This document shows positions 7,638 through 13,828 of a stretch of 22,608 nt of DNA, piece after piece. The stretch's first letter is position 1. Each line of letters opens with the position of its first letter. Origin of the DNA: Spirochaetia bacterium (GTDB lineage: Bacteria > Spirochaetota > Spirochaetia > Treponematales > Treponemataceae); the NCBI GenBank assembly GCA_900769325.1, contig CAAGGF010000121.1, positions 1 to 22,608 on the forward strand, read 5' to 3'. The translations under genes were made by a program, and so were the position numbers. The notes under the pieces were generated by a model that saw only the letters and a program-made list of their open reading frames with translations, was not told where the DNA came from and ran no database searches.

Positions 7638-7661
7638 GGGTATCGTCAGATACCCATTATA
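7638..7661 (-). promoter_or_regulatory. Extended -10 promoter and operator-like palindrome for the WYL pair
   Basis: On the minus strand, TGG TATAAT (hexamer 7661-7656) is an extended -10; no good -35 is visible. Directly after it is GGGTATC-TGAC-GATACCC (7655-7638), a perfect 7-bp palindrome that would cover the start site. That placement suits an operator for the WYL proteins themselves. Confidence 0.6.
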
Positions 7662-7670
7662 CCACCAAAA

Positions 7671-7862
7671 TCACTCAAAATCCTCTTTATTAACAACCCA
7701 AGGATAATCGTCATACTGACGACAACCAGGAGTTGGAATAAGAGCCGAACGCTTTATGATGTTGTTTCCATCCTTACTTTTATGACTGGAATCGTTTGCT
7801 ACAAACTCATCAATGTACTGTGGAAATAGCAAATTATCAGCCTGCTCAAACACTTCTTTCAA
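7671..7862 (-). CDS. Small hypothetical protein downstream of RlaP
   Basis: A 63-residue frame from TTG 7862, four nt after the RlaP stop, with GGAGA about 12 nt upstream inside the end of RlaP. The sequence (QADNLLFPQYIDEFVANDSS, then SALIPTPGCRQYDDYPWVV) reads as a real soluble protein. It is not in the RlaP frame, so it is either a coupled small gene or a C-terminal segment separated by a frameshift in the T6 run between them. RlaP itself already has full family length, which favours a separate gene. No family recognised. Confidence 0.5.
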   Translation of the reverse strand: MKEVFEQADNLLFPQYIDEFVANDSSHKSKDGNNIIKRSALIPTPGCRQYDDYPWVVNKEDFE

Positions 7863-7866
7863 AAAA

Positions 7867-8571
7867 TTATTCGTCTCCAGATTTCATTTTTACTGTAAGC
7901 AGCTCATCTACTGATGTTTTTAATTCATCTGGTAAGACTTCATCTACAAATTTTAAGAACTCCGTAGGCGGAACTGTATGCTTCTGCATAATCCATTCAC
8001 AGGCTAGAACCGGACGAAGCACATACAGATATTTCTTTAAAACAATTTCTCCAGCAGAGCCACGGAGGGCTCGTCCCAAATCTTTGGAAGAAGGATTGCG
8101 AGAAAGCTTTGCTTTCTCGTTAGCAAAAATCGCAAGGAAGCAATTTCTGCGACCCATACCACGATAATGATGAATCATTGCAACTTGAAGAACATAATCC
8201 TTCATTATTGCCTTTACACTCTCCCACTCCGGTGTTGTTTTATAAACAATCGGTGAGTTAGCCCATTCAAAAAGAACCGGGTTTGATTTATAAAGCTGCT
8301 TAAAAAACTTCTTCAAATCCCAGCCGTTTATGTCATAAATTTCATTTAATTCTGCATCAATAAAATCAGGGAGTTCTTTTACCCGAAGATAATCTTCAAC
8401 TGGACGAACAAAAATAAAGCGAACATCATAATCAGAATCAGGACTTGCAAATCCCCAGGCTCGGCTTCCGCTTTCGCACGCATACAAAATACGGATATTT
8501 TCGCACTGTTCGATTTGAGAAAGTTTTTCTTTTATAGCCTGTGTAATTTCATATTCGTTCATCAATTCCAT
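7867..8571 (-). CDS. RlaP-type nucleotidyltransferase (DNA polymerase beta superfamily)
   Basis: A 234-residue member of the RlaP family (PF10127), nucleotidyltransferases of the pol-beta fold linked to RNA-repair gene neighbourhoods. The signature is plain: GSRAWGF at residues 35-41, then DSDYDVRF with the metal-binding D47 and D49, and a third acidic candidate in DAELNEIYDINGWDLKKF. Later conserved parts are LFEWANSPIVY, YRGMGRRNC, and KKYLYVLRPVLACEWI. It probably adds nucleotides to, or otherwise processes, RNA ends; the substrate is unknown. It sits between the SLOG gene and a small ORF in one minus-strand run. ATG 8571 has AGGG 7 nt upstream; ATG 8562 is an alternative. A perfect 9-bp hairpin (8099-8119) lies within the coding sequence. 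Confidence 0.88.
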   Translation of the reverse strand: MELMNEYEITQAIKEKLSQIEQCENIRILYACESGSRAWGFASPDSDYDVRFIFVRPVEDYLRVKELPDFIDAELNEIYDINGWDLKKFFKQLYKSNPVLFEWANSPIVYKTTPEWESVKAIMKDYVLQVAMIHHYRGMGRRNCFLAIFANEKAKLSRNPSSKDLGRALRGSAGEIVLKKYLYVLRPVLACEWIMQKHTVPPTEFLKFVDEVLPDELKTSVDELLTVKMKSGDE

Positions 8572-8611
8572 CCTACTACCCTACTTCTGATTATATTTTT
8601 GAGAATACTGA

Positions 8612-8637
8612 TAATCACGGAAATTTTAGTGCGAAAA
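8612..8637 (-). repeat. 26-bp motif, copy 2, between the SLOG and RlaP genes
   Basis: On the minus strand it reads TTTTCGCACTAAAATTTCCG then TGATTA, 35 nt after the SLOG gene stop. It matches copy 1 at 5301-5326 at 23 of 26 positions. Confidence 0.55.
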
Positions 8638-8672
8638 AGTGACTTATATCATTAAAGTCGTAGTTGAATAAA

Positions 8673-9584
8673 CTATGGTCCTTCGAAAGTGATGAAATCC
8701 CAATTTGGTTGTCTTTCCATCATTAAAAGAAGACGATCGGCTAATGTATTATAAAATTCAGAAACACATTTTCCTAAATCAACTTCCGTTGCAAAACGTT
8801 TCATTTCTTCTGCCATTTTTCTTACAGTATCGTATGTGTAAAGATTATATCCCCACCAGTCAAATTCTGGTTCAGGATAATTTTTGCAGGTATATTTAAT
8901 TGATTTATCAAAATGAGGTTTCAAAAATTGAAGATATAAATAAAACATTACAACATCTTCTTCTATTGAAATTTCTTCTTCATAACAACAAAAACACCCC
9001 CATGAACCTTCAGAACTATCTTTTCCCTGTTTTACCGGCATTACCCAAAAACAAGAACCGGTATTATGGCCTTCTTCCCAATATGGATCCGTGTAAGCCC
9101 TCTGAATTGTTGCATTATTTATAGCCTTTCTTAATGCAGGAAAAACTTCTTTTAGATTTTCAGAAAAACGGAAAACCTCTTTATTATGACGAAGAACATA
9201 TCTAAGTGAAGTCGTAAGAACCTTATCATAGTTATTCAAGGCAACCACATACGGTTTATTATACTTTTCTGCCATCAGGATATCGTGTAAAGTGCCACCA
9301 GATTCTCCATCCCATAAAACAAGCATGAAGTCGCAAGCCTTGGCCATTTTCTCGTTACGCTGATGACAGGCTTTATTGTGATATTTATCGTAATCAGGAA
9401 GGTATTCAACAACAGGAATATTGTTTTCAATTGCATATTCTCTCGCGATTGTATCTACTCCTTTTGCGCCCCCTTCAAGAATAGAAATATCTTTAAAATC
9501 AGCGATATTAATACATTTATTAATTTCTGTGAAAATCCATTTTCTATCGGTTATTGTTCTGCTTCCGCAAATAAATAATTTCAT
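8673..9584 (-). CDS. SLOG-family (DUF2493/YspA-like) protein with an extra C-terminal domain
   Basis: A 303-residue protein. Residues 1-125 are a DUF2493/SLOG Rossmann-like domain: KLFICGSRTITDRK at the start, EGGAKGVDTIAREYA near 37-51, HQRNEKMAKACDFMLVLWDG near 80-97, and SGGTLHDILMAEK. SLOG proteins bind or process nucleotide-derived ligands and often act as sensors or effectors in conflict systems. The C-terminal 170 residues are unrecognised but include a CFCCYEEEISIEEDV stretch and aromatic-rich helices. I chose ATG 9584, where the conserved fold begins and where the ATG overlaps the stop (ATGA) of a 19-codon leader with a strong ribosome binding site. ATG 9602 is also in frame. It lies between the AAA+ gene and RlaP. 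Role in the cluster: possibly the ligand sensor (inference). Confidence 0.8.
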   Translation of the reverse strand: MKLFICGSRTITDRKWIFTEINKCINIADFKDISILEGGAKGVDTIAREYAIENNIPVVEYLPDYDKYHNKACHQRNEKMAKACDFMLVLWDGESGGTLHDILMAEKYNKPYVVALNNYDKVLTTSLRYVLRHNKEVFRFSENLKEVFPALRKAINNATIQRAYTDPYWEEGHNTGSCFWVMPVKQGKDSSEGSWGCFCCYEEEISIEEDVVMFYLYLQFLKPHFDKSIKYTCKNYPEPEFDWWGYNLYTYDTVRKMAEEMKRFATEVDLGKCVSEFYNTLADRLLLMMERQPNWDFITFEGP

Positions 9585-9640
9585 TTCCCCACTTTTATCC
9601 ATTTTACTTTCTTACCTTGTGAAGCTGTAAACTTTTCCAT
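9581..9640 (-). CDS. 19-codon leader ORF coupled to the SLOG gene
   Basis: ATG 9640 is preceded by GAGGAAGG at ideal spacing. The frame encodes MEKFTASQGKKVKWIKVGK and stops with TGA overlapping ATG 9584 (ATGA). It lies inside the 3' end of the 43-codon ORF 9604-9735 in another frame. Most likely it delivers ribosomes to the SLOG start. Confidence 0.45.
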   Translation of the reverse strand: MEKFTASQGKKVKWIKVGK

Positions 9641-9735
9641 AAACCTTCCTCATCTAAAAAAACGGGGAAGAAAACAGAAACCATAAAGACGGTAAACCAG
9701 TGACGCAAGGTGTTTTGCTTGTATTGATTTTCCAT
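9604..9735 (-). CDS. 43-residue small protein between the AAA+ and SLOG genes
   Basis: ATG 9735 follows a perfect AGGAGG at 5-nt spacing, 31 nt after the AAA+ stop. The product begins MENQYKQNTLRHW, has a hydrophobic stretch FTVFMVSVFFPVFL, then a charged tail ending HKVRK. It could be a tiny membrane-associated protein. Its stop is one nucleotide before ATG 9602, the alternative start of the next gene. No family recognised; the ribosome binding site and tight spacing argue that it is translated. Confidence 0.55.
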   Translation of the reverse strand: MENQYKQNTLRHWFTVFMVSVFFPVFLDEEGLWKSLQLHKVRK

Positions 9736-9766
9736 AAAAACCTCCTGTTAAGAATAATTACTAATT

Positions 9767-11998
9767 CTATCCGCAGAACCCAATCGATTTTTTGTTTTCC
9801 CAGCTGCGTTTTTTTCCCTTTACAACTTTTACCAGCTCGCTACATATAAAATCTGTAGTAATATCATCTGGATCAGTAAAACGCATCCGACCATATAGTG
9901 AACCAAAATCTCCCGGTGTAACATCGCCTGAATTATATATTTCATTTATCTGCTGTTCACTAAATTCAAACTTGTCAAAATAACTCTTGCATAAGAGAGA
10001 AATACCGTCTTTATCTAACGGTTCAAACCCTATCTTCATATGAAATCTTCTGTCTGTTGCTGAATCCAGATTATCCGGAAGATTTGTATTGCAGAATAAT
10101 ATACCAGGAAAACGTTCCATCTGCACCAGAAACTCATTTACCTTTGAATCATTATGACGATTAATATTGTCGCCTCTTGAATGAAGGAAAGAATCAGCCT
10201 CATCAATTAAAAGGATTGAGTTGGTTTCTGCCGCATCATCAAAAGCTTGTTTTATATTCTTCTCTGTCTCCCCAACATACATTCCTAAAATATCAGAAGC
10301 ACGAACTATCTTTAAGGGCTTATCTAATAACTTAGCAGTATTTTCTACAAAAGCAGTTTTTCCTGTTCCTGAGGGGCCATAATTTAAAATACGGATTCCT
10401 GATTCACTGGTATATTCATCAGACTGCCATTTTTCAGCATTGTGTAATGCTTTTACTATGTTCTCTACCGGTTCCGTGGTCTTCAAAACATCAAGTGAAT
10501 AATGAGAATTCTTCCGGATATTTTTTTTGTTATCTGAAGATTGAAAATTAGCTTCAATCAATTGCTTTATTTCTTCGTCAGAGGAATCTTTTAGTATAGA
10601 AACAAGCGTAGCCACATCATTCCATTTTTCAGGAGAAATTTGAAAGTGTTTACATTCTTTTGCTGTTGATTCAATCAGATTATCATCAATATTTTTGTTG
10701 TTTAGAAATTGTTTTAACTGCTCTTCATATTCTTTTTGTGATGGATTTTTTATCTCCCAGTTATAGACAATTTTTAACTGATTATTTAATAATTTTTTTT
10801 CATCTGAATCTAAAGAATCAGTAAGTAAATAAACCGGGGTATGAATATATTGAAATAAATCATACGGAATTTCTGACGGAGAATCGTGTTCTTTTTTTGA
10901 AGAAGATGTAAATATTTTTATCGTATTATGATTTTCTGAATTCTCCTGAAGAAAGCTGGAAAGAATATTGTTGCCCAATAACAAAACTCCATTATCATCC
11001 TGAAGTTGACTGGAAGCTGCAATTAAAAAGAAAATAAAGTCTTTTTTATCAAAGTTTGAGTTGTCATTAGTTATTTCAAGAGTAAAAAGATTATTACACT
11101 GATTACAGTATGTTATAAAATTTTTTGCGCGAAATGTATCCGCATTTGAAACAGTAATATAACATCCTTTCTTAATTTTTTTACATTTTAAAACAAGTTT
11201 ATCAGTCATTTGAATATGTTCAAAATTCTCTGTAGCAATTGAATCCATTGAATAATAGTCAGAATACTCTTGTGAATGAAGTGAACATATTTTAAAAGGA
11301 TAAGAGTTTCCTGAAAAATATGAATAAACATATTCATTTACTTCCCAATCATCTGAAAAAAGACCGAGCTTTATAAATTTCTTGTTGATTTGATTAATAT
11401 AAGTTTCACTTAAGATTTTTGTATTCGGAAGGAATCTGGAACAAATTTTAATTTTATTTTCGACAGATAATGGTTCCGGCAGAAACCAAATGTTTTTATG
11501 CCCAAAAAGATTGAGAAGCAAAAATGAAATTTCAAAGTCATTCAGGCAAAAAGTATTTGCAAAATTTGTCATAAAAGGAGAGTTTTGTATTTTGCTAAGA
11601 GGATTTTCATGATTAAAGATATTTTCAAGTTTCTGATTACAAGCGTAATATAAAAGTCCAAAGTATAGTTCTGGTTTATTTTTCAAACTAGAACAAAAAG
11701 AATGAACAATTTCTCCAAAATCGTAGCTGTTATCTTTTCTTGTAAATCTTTCATATTTTCTAGGTTCTTTATCTTTTACAACATCAATATAAATGGAACC
11801 AATCTTTTTGAATTCCTCTTCTGTAAAAACCTGTCGCAAAAGATTTTCTTCATATTCATGGCCACCAAGATTCAACTGCTGACAGACCATGCAATACATA
11901 TAAGAAATAAATGAATTATCTGAAAAATTGAAGTTAGGAATAATTTTTCCGGCTATATAACTTGAATTAGATGGAATTAAGTTTCTTAAAATATTCAT
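9767..11998 (-). CDS. AAA+ ATPase with a degenerate N-terminal ATPase-like domain
   Basis: A 743-residue protein. The C-terminal AAA+ module (about residues 505-720) is intact: Walker A GPSGTGKT near 541-548, YVGETEKNI pore-loop region near 574, Walker B ILLIDEAD near 595-602, sensor-1 CNTN, and the arginine finger DRRF near 649. This is the FtsH/CDC48-like 'classic' AAA pattern. Residues about 300-440 (FFLIAASSQLQDDNGVLLLG, then IHTPVYLLTDS) resemble an AAA domain that has lost its P-loop. Residues 1-290 are unrecognised. I chose ATG 11998 because AGGAG lies 5 nt upstream. It heads the cluster after a 32-codon ORF, and probably remodels a protein or RNP target using ATP. The partner cannot be told from sequence. 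Confidence 0.85.
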   Translation of the reverse strand: MNILRNLIPSNSSYIAGKIIPNFNFSDNSFISYMYCMVCQQLNLGGHEYEENLLRQVFTEEEFKKIGSIYIDVVKDKEPRKYERFTRKDNSYDFGEIVHSFCSSLKNKPELYFGLLYYACNQKLENIFNHENPLSKIQNSPFMTNFANTFCLNDFEISFLLLNLFGHKNIWFLPEPLSVENKIKICSRFLPNTKILSETYINQINKKFIKLGLFSDDWEVNEYVYSYFSGNSYPFKICSLHSQEYSDYYSMDSIATENFEHIQMTDKLVLKCKKIKKGCYITVSNADTFRAKNFITYCNQCNNLFTLEITNDNSNFDKKDFIFFLIAASSQLQDDNGVLLLGNNILSSFLQENSENHNTIKIFTSSSKKEHDSPSEIPYDLFQYIHTPVYLLTDSLDSDEKKLLNNQLKIVYNWEIKNPSQKEYEEQLKQFLNNKNIDDNLIESTAKECKHFQISPEKWNDVATLVSILKDSSDEEIKQLIEANFQSSDNKKNIRKNSHYSLDVLKTTEPVENIVKALHNAEKWQSDEYTSESGIRILNYGPSGTGKTAFVENTAKLLDKPLKIVRASDILGMYVGETEKNIKQAFDDAAETNSILLIDEADSFLHSRGDNINRHNDSKVNEFLVQMERFPGILFCNTNLPDNLDSATDRRFHMKIGFEPLDKDGISLLCKSYFDKFEFSEQQINEIYNSGDVTPGDFGSLYGRMRFTDPDDITTDFICSELVKVVKGKKRSWENKKSIGFCG

Positions 11999-12006
11999 AA
12001 CAGCTC

Positions 12007-12105
12007 CTAATAGTAGCAAGGCAAAGTTGTAAGTAATTTGGAATCTGCTTTTGAGAACTCTTCATCAGATGTCTTTTCGCAAAGAGAAATAATTTCTTCT
12101 TTCAT
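12007..12105 (-). CDS. 32-residue small ORF at the head of the AAA+ cluster
   Basis: ATG 12105 has AGGAG upstream at 6-nt spacing. The product (MKEEIISLCEKTSDEEFSKA, then DSKLLTTLPCYY) ends 8 nt before the AAA+ ATG, and its TAG precedes GAG of that gene's ribosome binding site. It may be a real small subunit or a translational leader. No family recognised. Confidence 0.5.
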   Translation of the reverse strand: MKEEIISLCEKTSDEEFSKADSKLLTTLPCYY

Positions 12106-12114
12106 ATTTTTCTC

Positions 12115-12155
12115 CTGAGAATTATTTTTTTCAGCAAGTGCTGTTCTGAGAATTA
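12115..12155. promoter_or_regulatory. Operator-like region between divergent AAA+ and HTH genes
   Basis: CTGAGAATTA occurs twice (12115-12124 and 12146-12155), 31 bp apart, about three helical turns. The palindrome CAGCA-AG-TGCTG (12132-12143) lies between. This arrangement in a divergent intergenic region fits a regulator binding site, perhaps for the HTH protein at 12237. Confidence 0.45.
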
Positions 12156-12221
12156 CTTTAAGACGAAAAATGAAAAATGTAATTAAAGTGATACTTGAAT
12201 CTTTTAAAATTGAGTTTTCTG

Positions 12222-12236
12222 TGATAAAATAATTAC
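12222..12236 (+). promoter_or_regulatory. Extended -10 promoter directly before an HTH gene (leaderless)
   Basis: TGA TAAAAT (TG at 12222-12223, hexamer 12225-12230) is followed by 6 nt and then ATG 12237. Transcription would start at or next to the A of ATG. No Shine-Dalgarno sequence is present, so the mRNA is probably leaderless. Confidence 0.45.
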
Positions 12237-12896
12237 ATGGAATTAGTATTGAGATTACAGGCTTCAGATTCTTTGATAGATAGTTATTGTAAACAATATA
12301 ATGAAAAGTATTATGTTCTTAAAAAAACAACATCCAGATTAGAAGTCTACAAGAAAGATAATTTTCAAGACATATTTCTGCAAGAATTAGAGAAAGAAGA
12401 AAATATTTTAGAGTGTCTTGAAATATGGATTTCAGAAAATGCAAAACCAATGATTCTTCAGGAATCCATGTATCCTTATGGCTTAGAAGAAGAAGATCAA
12501 GAATATTATGAATTAATAAGAACTCTTTCAGAAAAAAAATACCTTTTCCAGAATGAATTGGCAACATTAATGGAGATGAAACATTTTACTAGAAATCCAG
12601 ACGTTTATAATTCTGTAAATATGAGTTGTGCTTTATTTAGAAAAATCATGAAAAGCAAAGAAGGATATGTACCCGATAAAGATACTGTCTTTAAATTGTG
12701 TATAGCTTTGCATTTGACAGTTGAAGAATCTGATAAATTATTATCATATGCAGGTTATAGTTTTAACCCTAATGCAAAAAAAGATATTATTGTTAAATAT
12801 TTTATTAAAGAAAAGAAATATGATAAATCTGCTCAAATGAAAATAGATGAATTTTTAGACCGCTATAACGAAAAACCTCTTTTTTCTTGTTTTTAA
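12237..12896 (+). CDS. Helix-turn-helix protein of unknown target
   Basis: A 219-residue protein. The N-terminal 85 residues are charged and unrecognised. Residues about 88-170 form a helical region of XRE-like HTH character (YELIRTLSEKKYLFQNELAT, then ALFRKIMKSKEGYVPDKDTV, FKLCIALHLTVEESDKLLSYAGYS). The pattern 'kLcIaL.lt.eEa..LL..AGY.f' is typical of a widespread XRE subgroup. It diverges from the AAA-SLOG-RlaP cluster across 131 nt that hold paired repeats, so it may regulate that cluster. It seems leaderless. Its stop codon lies inside an 8-bp palindrome at 12893-12909. Confidence 0.7.
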   Translation: MELVLRLQASDSLIDSYCKQYNEKYYVLKKTTSRLEVYKKDNFQDIFLQELEKEENILECLEIWISENAKPMILQESMYPYGLEEEDQEYYELIRTLSEKKYLFQNELATLMEMKHFTRNPDVYNSVNMSCALFRKIMKSKEGYVPDKDTVFKLCIALHLTVEESDKLLSYAGYSFNPNAKKDIIVKYFIKEKKYDKSAQMKIDEFLDRYNEKPLFSCF

Positions 12897-12909
12897 ACGC
12901 AGCGTTTAA
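12893..12909. repeat. Perfect palindrome overlapping the HTH gene stop
   Basis: TTAAACGC-A-GCGTTTAA, an 8-bp inverted repeat with one central base. It spans the stop codon and lies about 60 bp before the next HTH gene, so it could be an operator. No T-run follows closely enough for a terminator. Confidence 0.45.
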
Positions 12910-12933
12910 CTTTTAACTCATAGTTGAATCTAC

Positions 12934-12968
12934 ACTTACCTTGTAAATGAGACAAACCGGAGGTAAGT
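12934..12968 (+). promoter_or_regulatory. Inverted repeat enclosing the ribosome binding site of the XRE gene
   Basis: ACTTACC (12934-12940) and GGTAAGT (12962-12968) are perfect complements. The right arm overlaps the GGAGGT Shine-Dalgarno sequence three nt before ATG 12972. Pairing would hide the ribosome binding site; alternatively it is a protein operator. Confidence 0.45.
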
Positions 12969-12971
12969 ATT

Positions 12972-13226
12972 ATGAATCGCTACATTGAAGAAAACAAAAT
13001 TATTATTCACCCTGTAATAAACCTGGTAAAAACTGGTCAGAACATTAAAACCATGAGAGAAGAAAAAGGTATGTCTGTACAAAAACTTGCAGACTTTATG
13101 GAGTTCGAGGGCGTACAGGCAGTTTACAACTGGCAGACCGGAAAAACCTTACCCTCTATCGAAAATCTGAAAATCTTGAGTGAACTTTTTAACAAACCAA
13201 TGGATGAAATTCTGATTTTTGAATAA
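12972..13226 (+). CDS. XRE-family transcriptional regulator
   Basis: An 84-residue DNA-binding protein with one HTH_3 domain at about residues 22-80: GQNIKTMREEKGMSVQKLAD, then VQAVYNWQTGKTLPSIENLK and LSELFNKPMDEILIF. This is the standard Cro/C1 fold, with no added domain except a 20-residue N-terminal arm. Its GGAGG ribosome binding site is strong and spaced correctly, but partly inside an inverted repeat. It precedes a broken small gene and the zinc-ribbon AAA+ gene on the same strand, and may regulate them. Confidence 0.88.
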   Translation: MNRYIEENKIIIHPVINLVKTGQNIKTMREEKGMSVQKLADFMEFEGVQAVYNWQTGKTLPSIENLKILSELFNKPMDEILIFE

Positions 13227-13298
13227 GTCGTTGTAGAGATTAAATAATTCAATTACTACTTTAATTACTTTTGAACGAAATGCTCGTATTCTATAAAT

Positions 13299-13660
13299 AT
13301 GGAAATTTTAGACAAAATATTAGAAATCAATACTTACACAGAACTCATCAGCTATTTTAAGGAAGTCATCAAGCAGCTTGGGAAAACCCGTATCAAATCC
13401 GTGTATGATTCAATCAAGAGGTTTTTATCAAATACAAAAACTATGGCAAGCTGGAGATTCTGAGCCTGAAGGAACTAATTACAGAATACACTACTCTTGC
13501 TAAAAACATACTTAATTCCGGAACTAAGAATCCGGAAATGGATGAAGAAACCAGAGAGTATTTTAAGAACAAAAGCCGGGAATTTACAAAACTGATTCAA
13601 AGAAAACTTCCAAAAAGATACAGAATTATCCCTGATGCCGAATGGGTAAATTTTCTTTGA
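13299..13660 (+). pseudogene. Small unidentified gene split by a -1 frameshift
   Basis: ATG 13299 opens a frame that would stop at TGA after about 54 codons (MEILDKILEINTYTELISYF... then KSVYDSIKRFL). The continuing sequence is in the -1 frame: IKYKNYGKLEILSLKELITE, then TKNPEMDEETREYFKNK and IIPDAEWVNFL, ending at TGA 13658-13660. The junction lies at GTTTTTA, where a one-base backward slip (TTT TTA then ATC) restores one protein of about 120 residues. This is either a one-base deletion or a programmed -1 shift. The family is unknown, mostly helical and charged. No clear Shine-Dalgarno sequence. Confidence 0.6.
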
Positions 13661-13748
13661 TTCAATTAACGCTTTAATTACAGGATCTATTTTTTGCAAT
13701 AAGATTTTTTTATAGAAATATAACTGGTTGTTAGGTAAAGACAAGCTA

Positions 13749-13820
13749 AAAATTGCTGTCGCAATTTTCTTAACGCTTTCCTATCAATCAGGAAACAGCA
13801 CAACTGTTTCTCTCAGGAGG
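13749..13820 (+). promoter_or_regulatory. Leader hairpins before the zinc-ribbon AAA+ gene
   Basis: Three inverted repeats: AAAATTGC/GCAATTTT (13749-13768, loop TGTC), TTTCCT/AGGAAA (13777-13795) and GAAACAG/CTGTTTC (13792-13810, loop CACAA). The second and third share GAAA at 13792-13795, so they cannot form together. The third ends 4 nt before CAGGAGG. The rest of 13661-13828 shows no gene; TTGCAA (13694) and TATAAC (13719) are a weak promoter candidate. Confidence 0.5.
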
Positions 13821-13828
13821 AAAATAAA

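Noticed and set aside
9363..9630. Plus-strand ORFs opposite the start of the SLOG gene
   Set aside because: They are antisense to the conserved SLOG motifs and to the ribosome binding sites of the small ORFs.
13730..13736. GTTAGGT before the zinc-ribbon AAA+ gene as an attC or attI core, making that gene a plus-strand cassette
   Set aside because: No inverse core or paired arms lie upstream, and downstream of the gene no plus-strand attC with matched arms exists. The 7-mer alone is weak.
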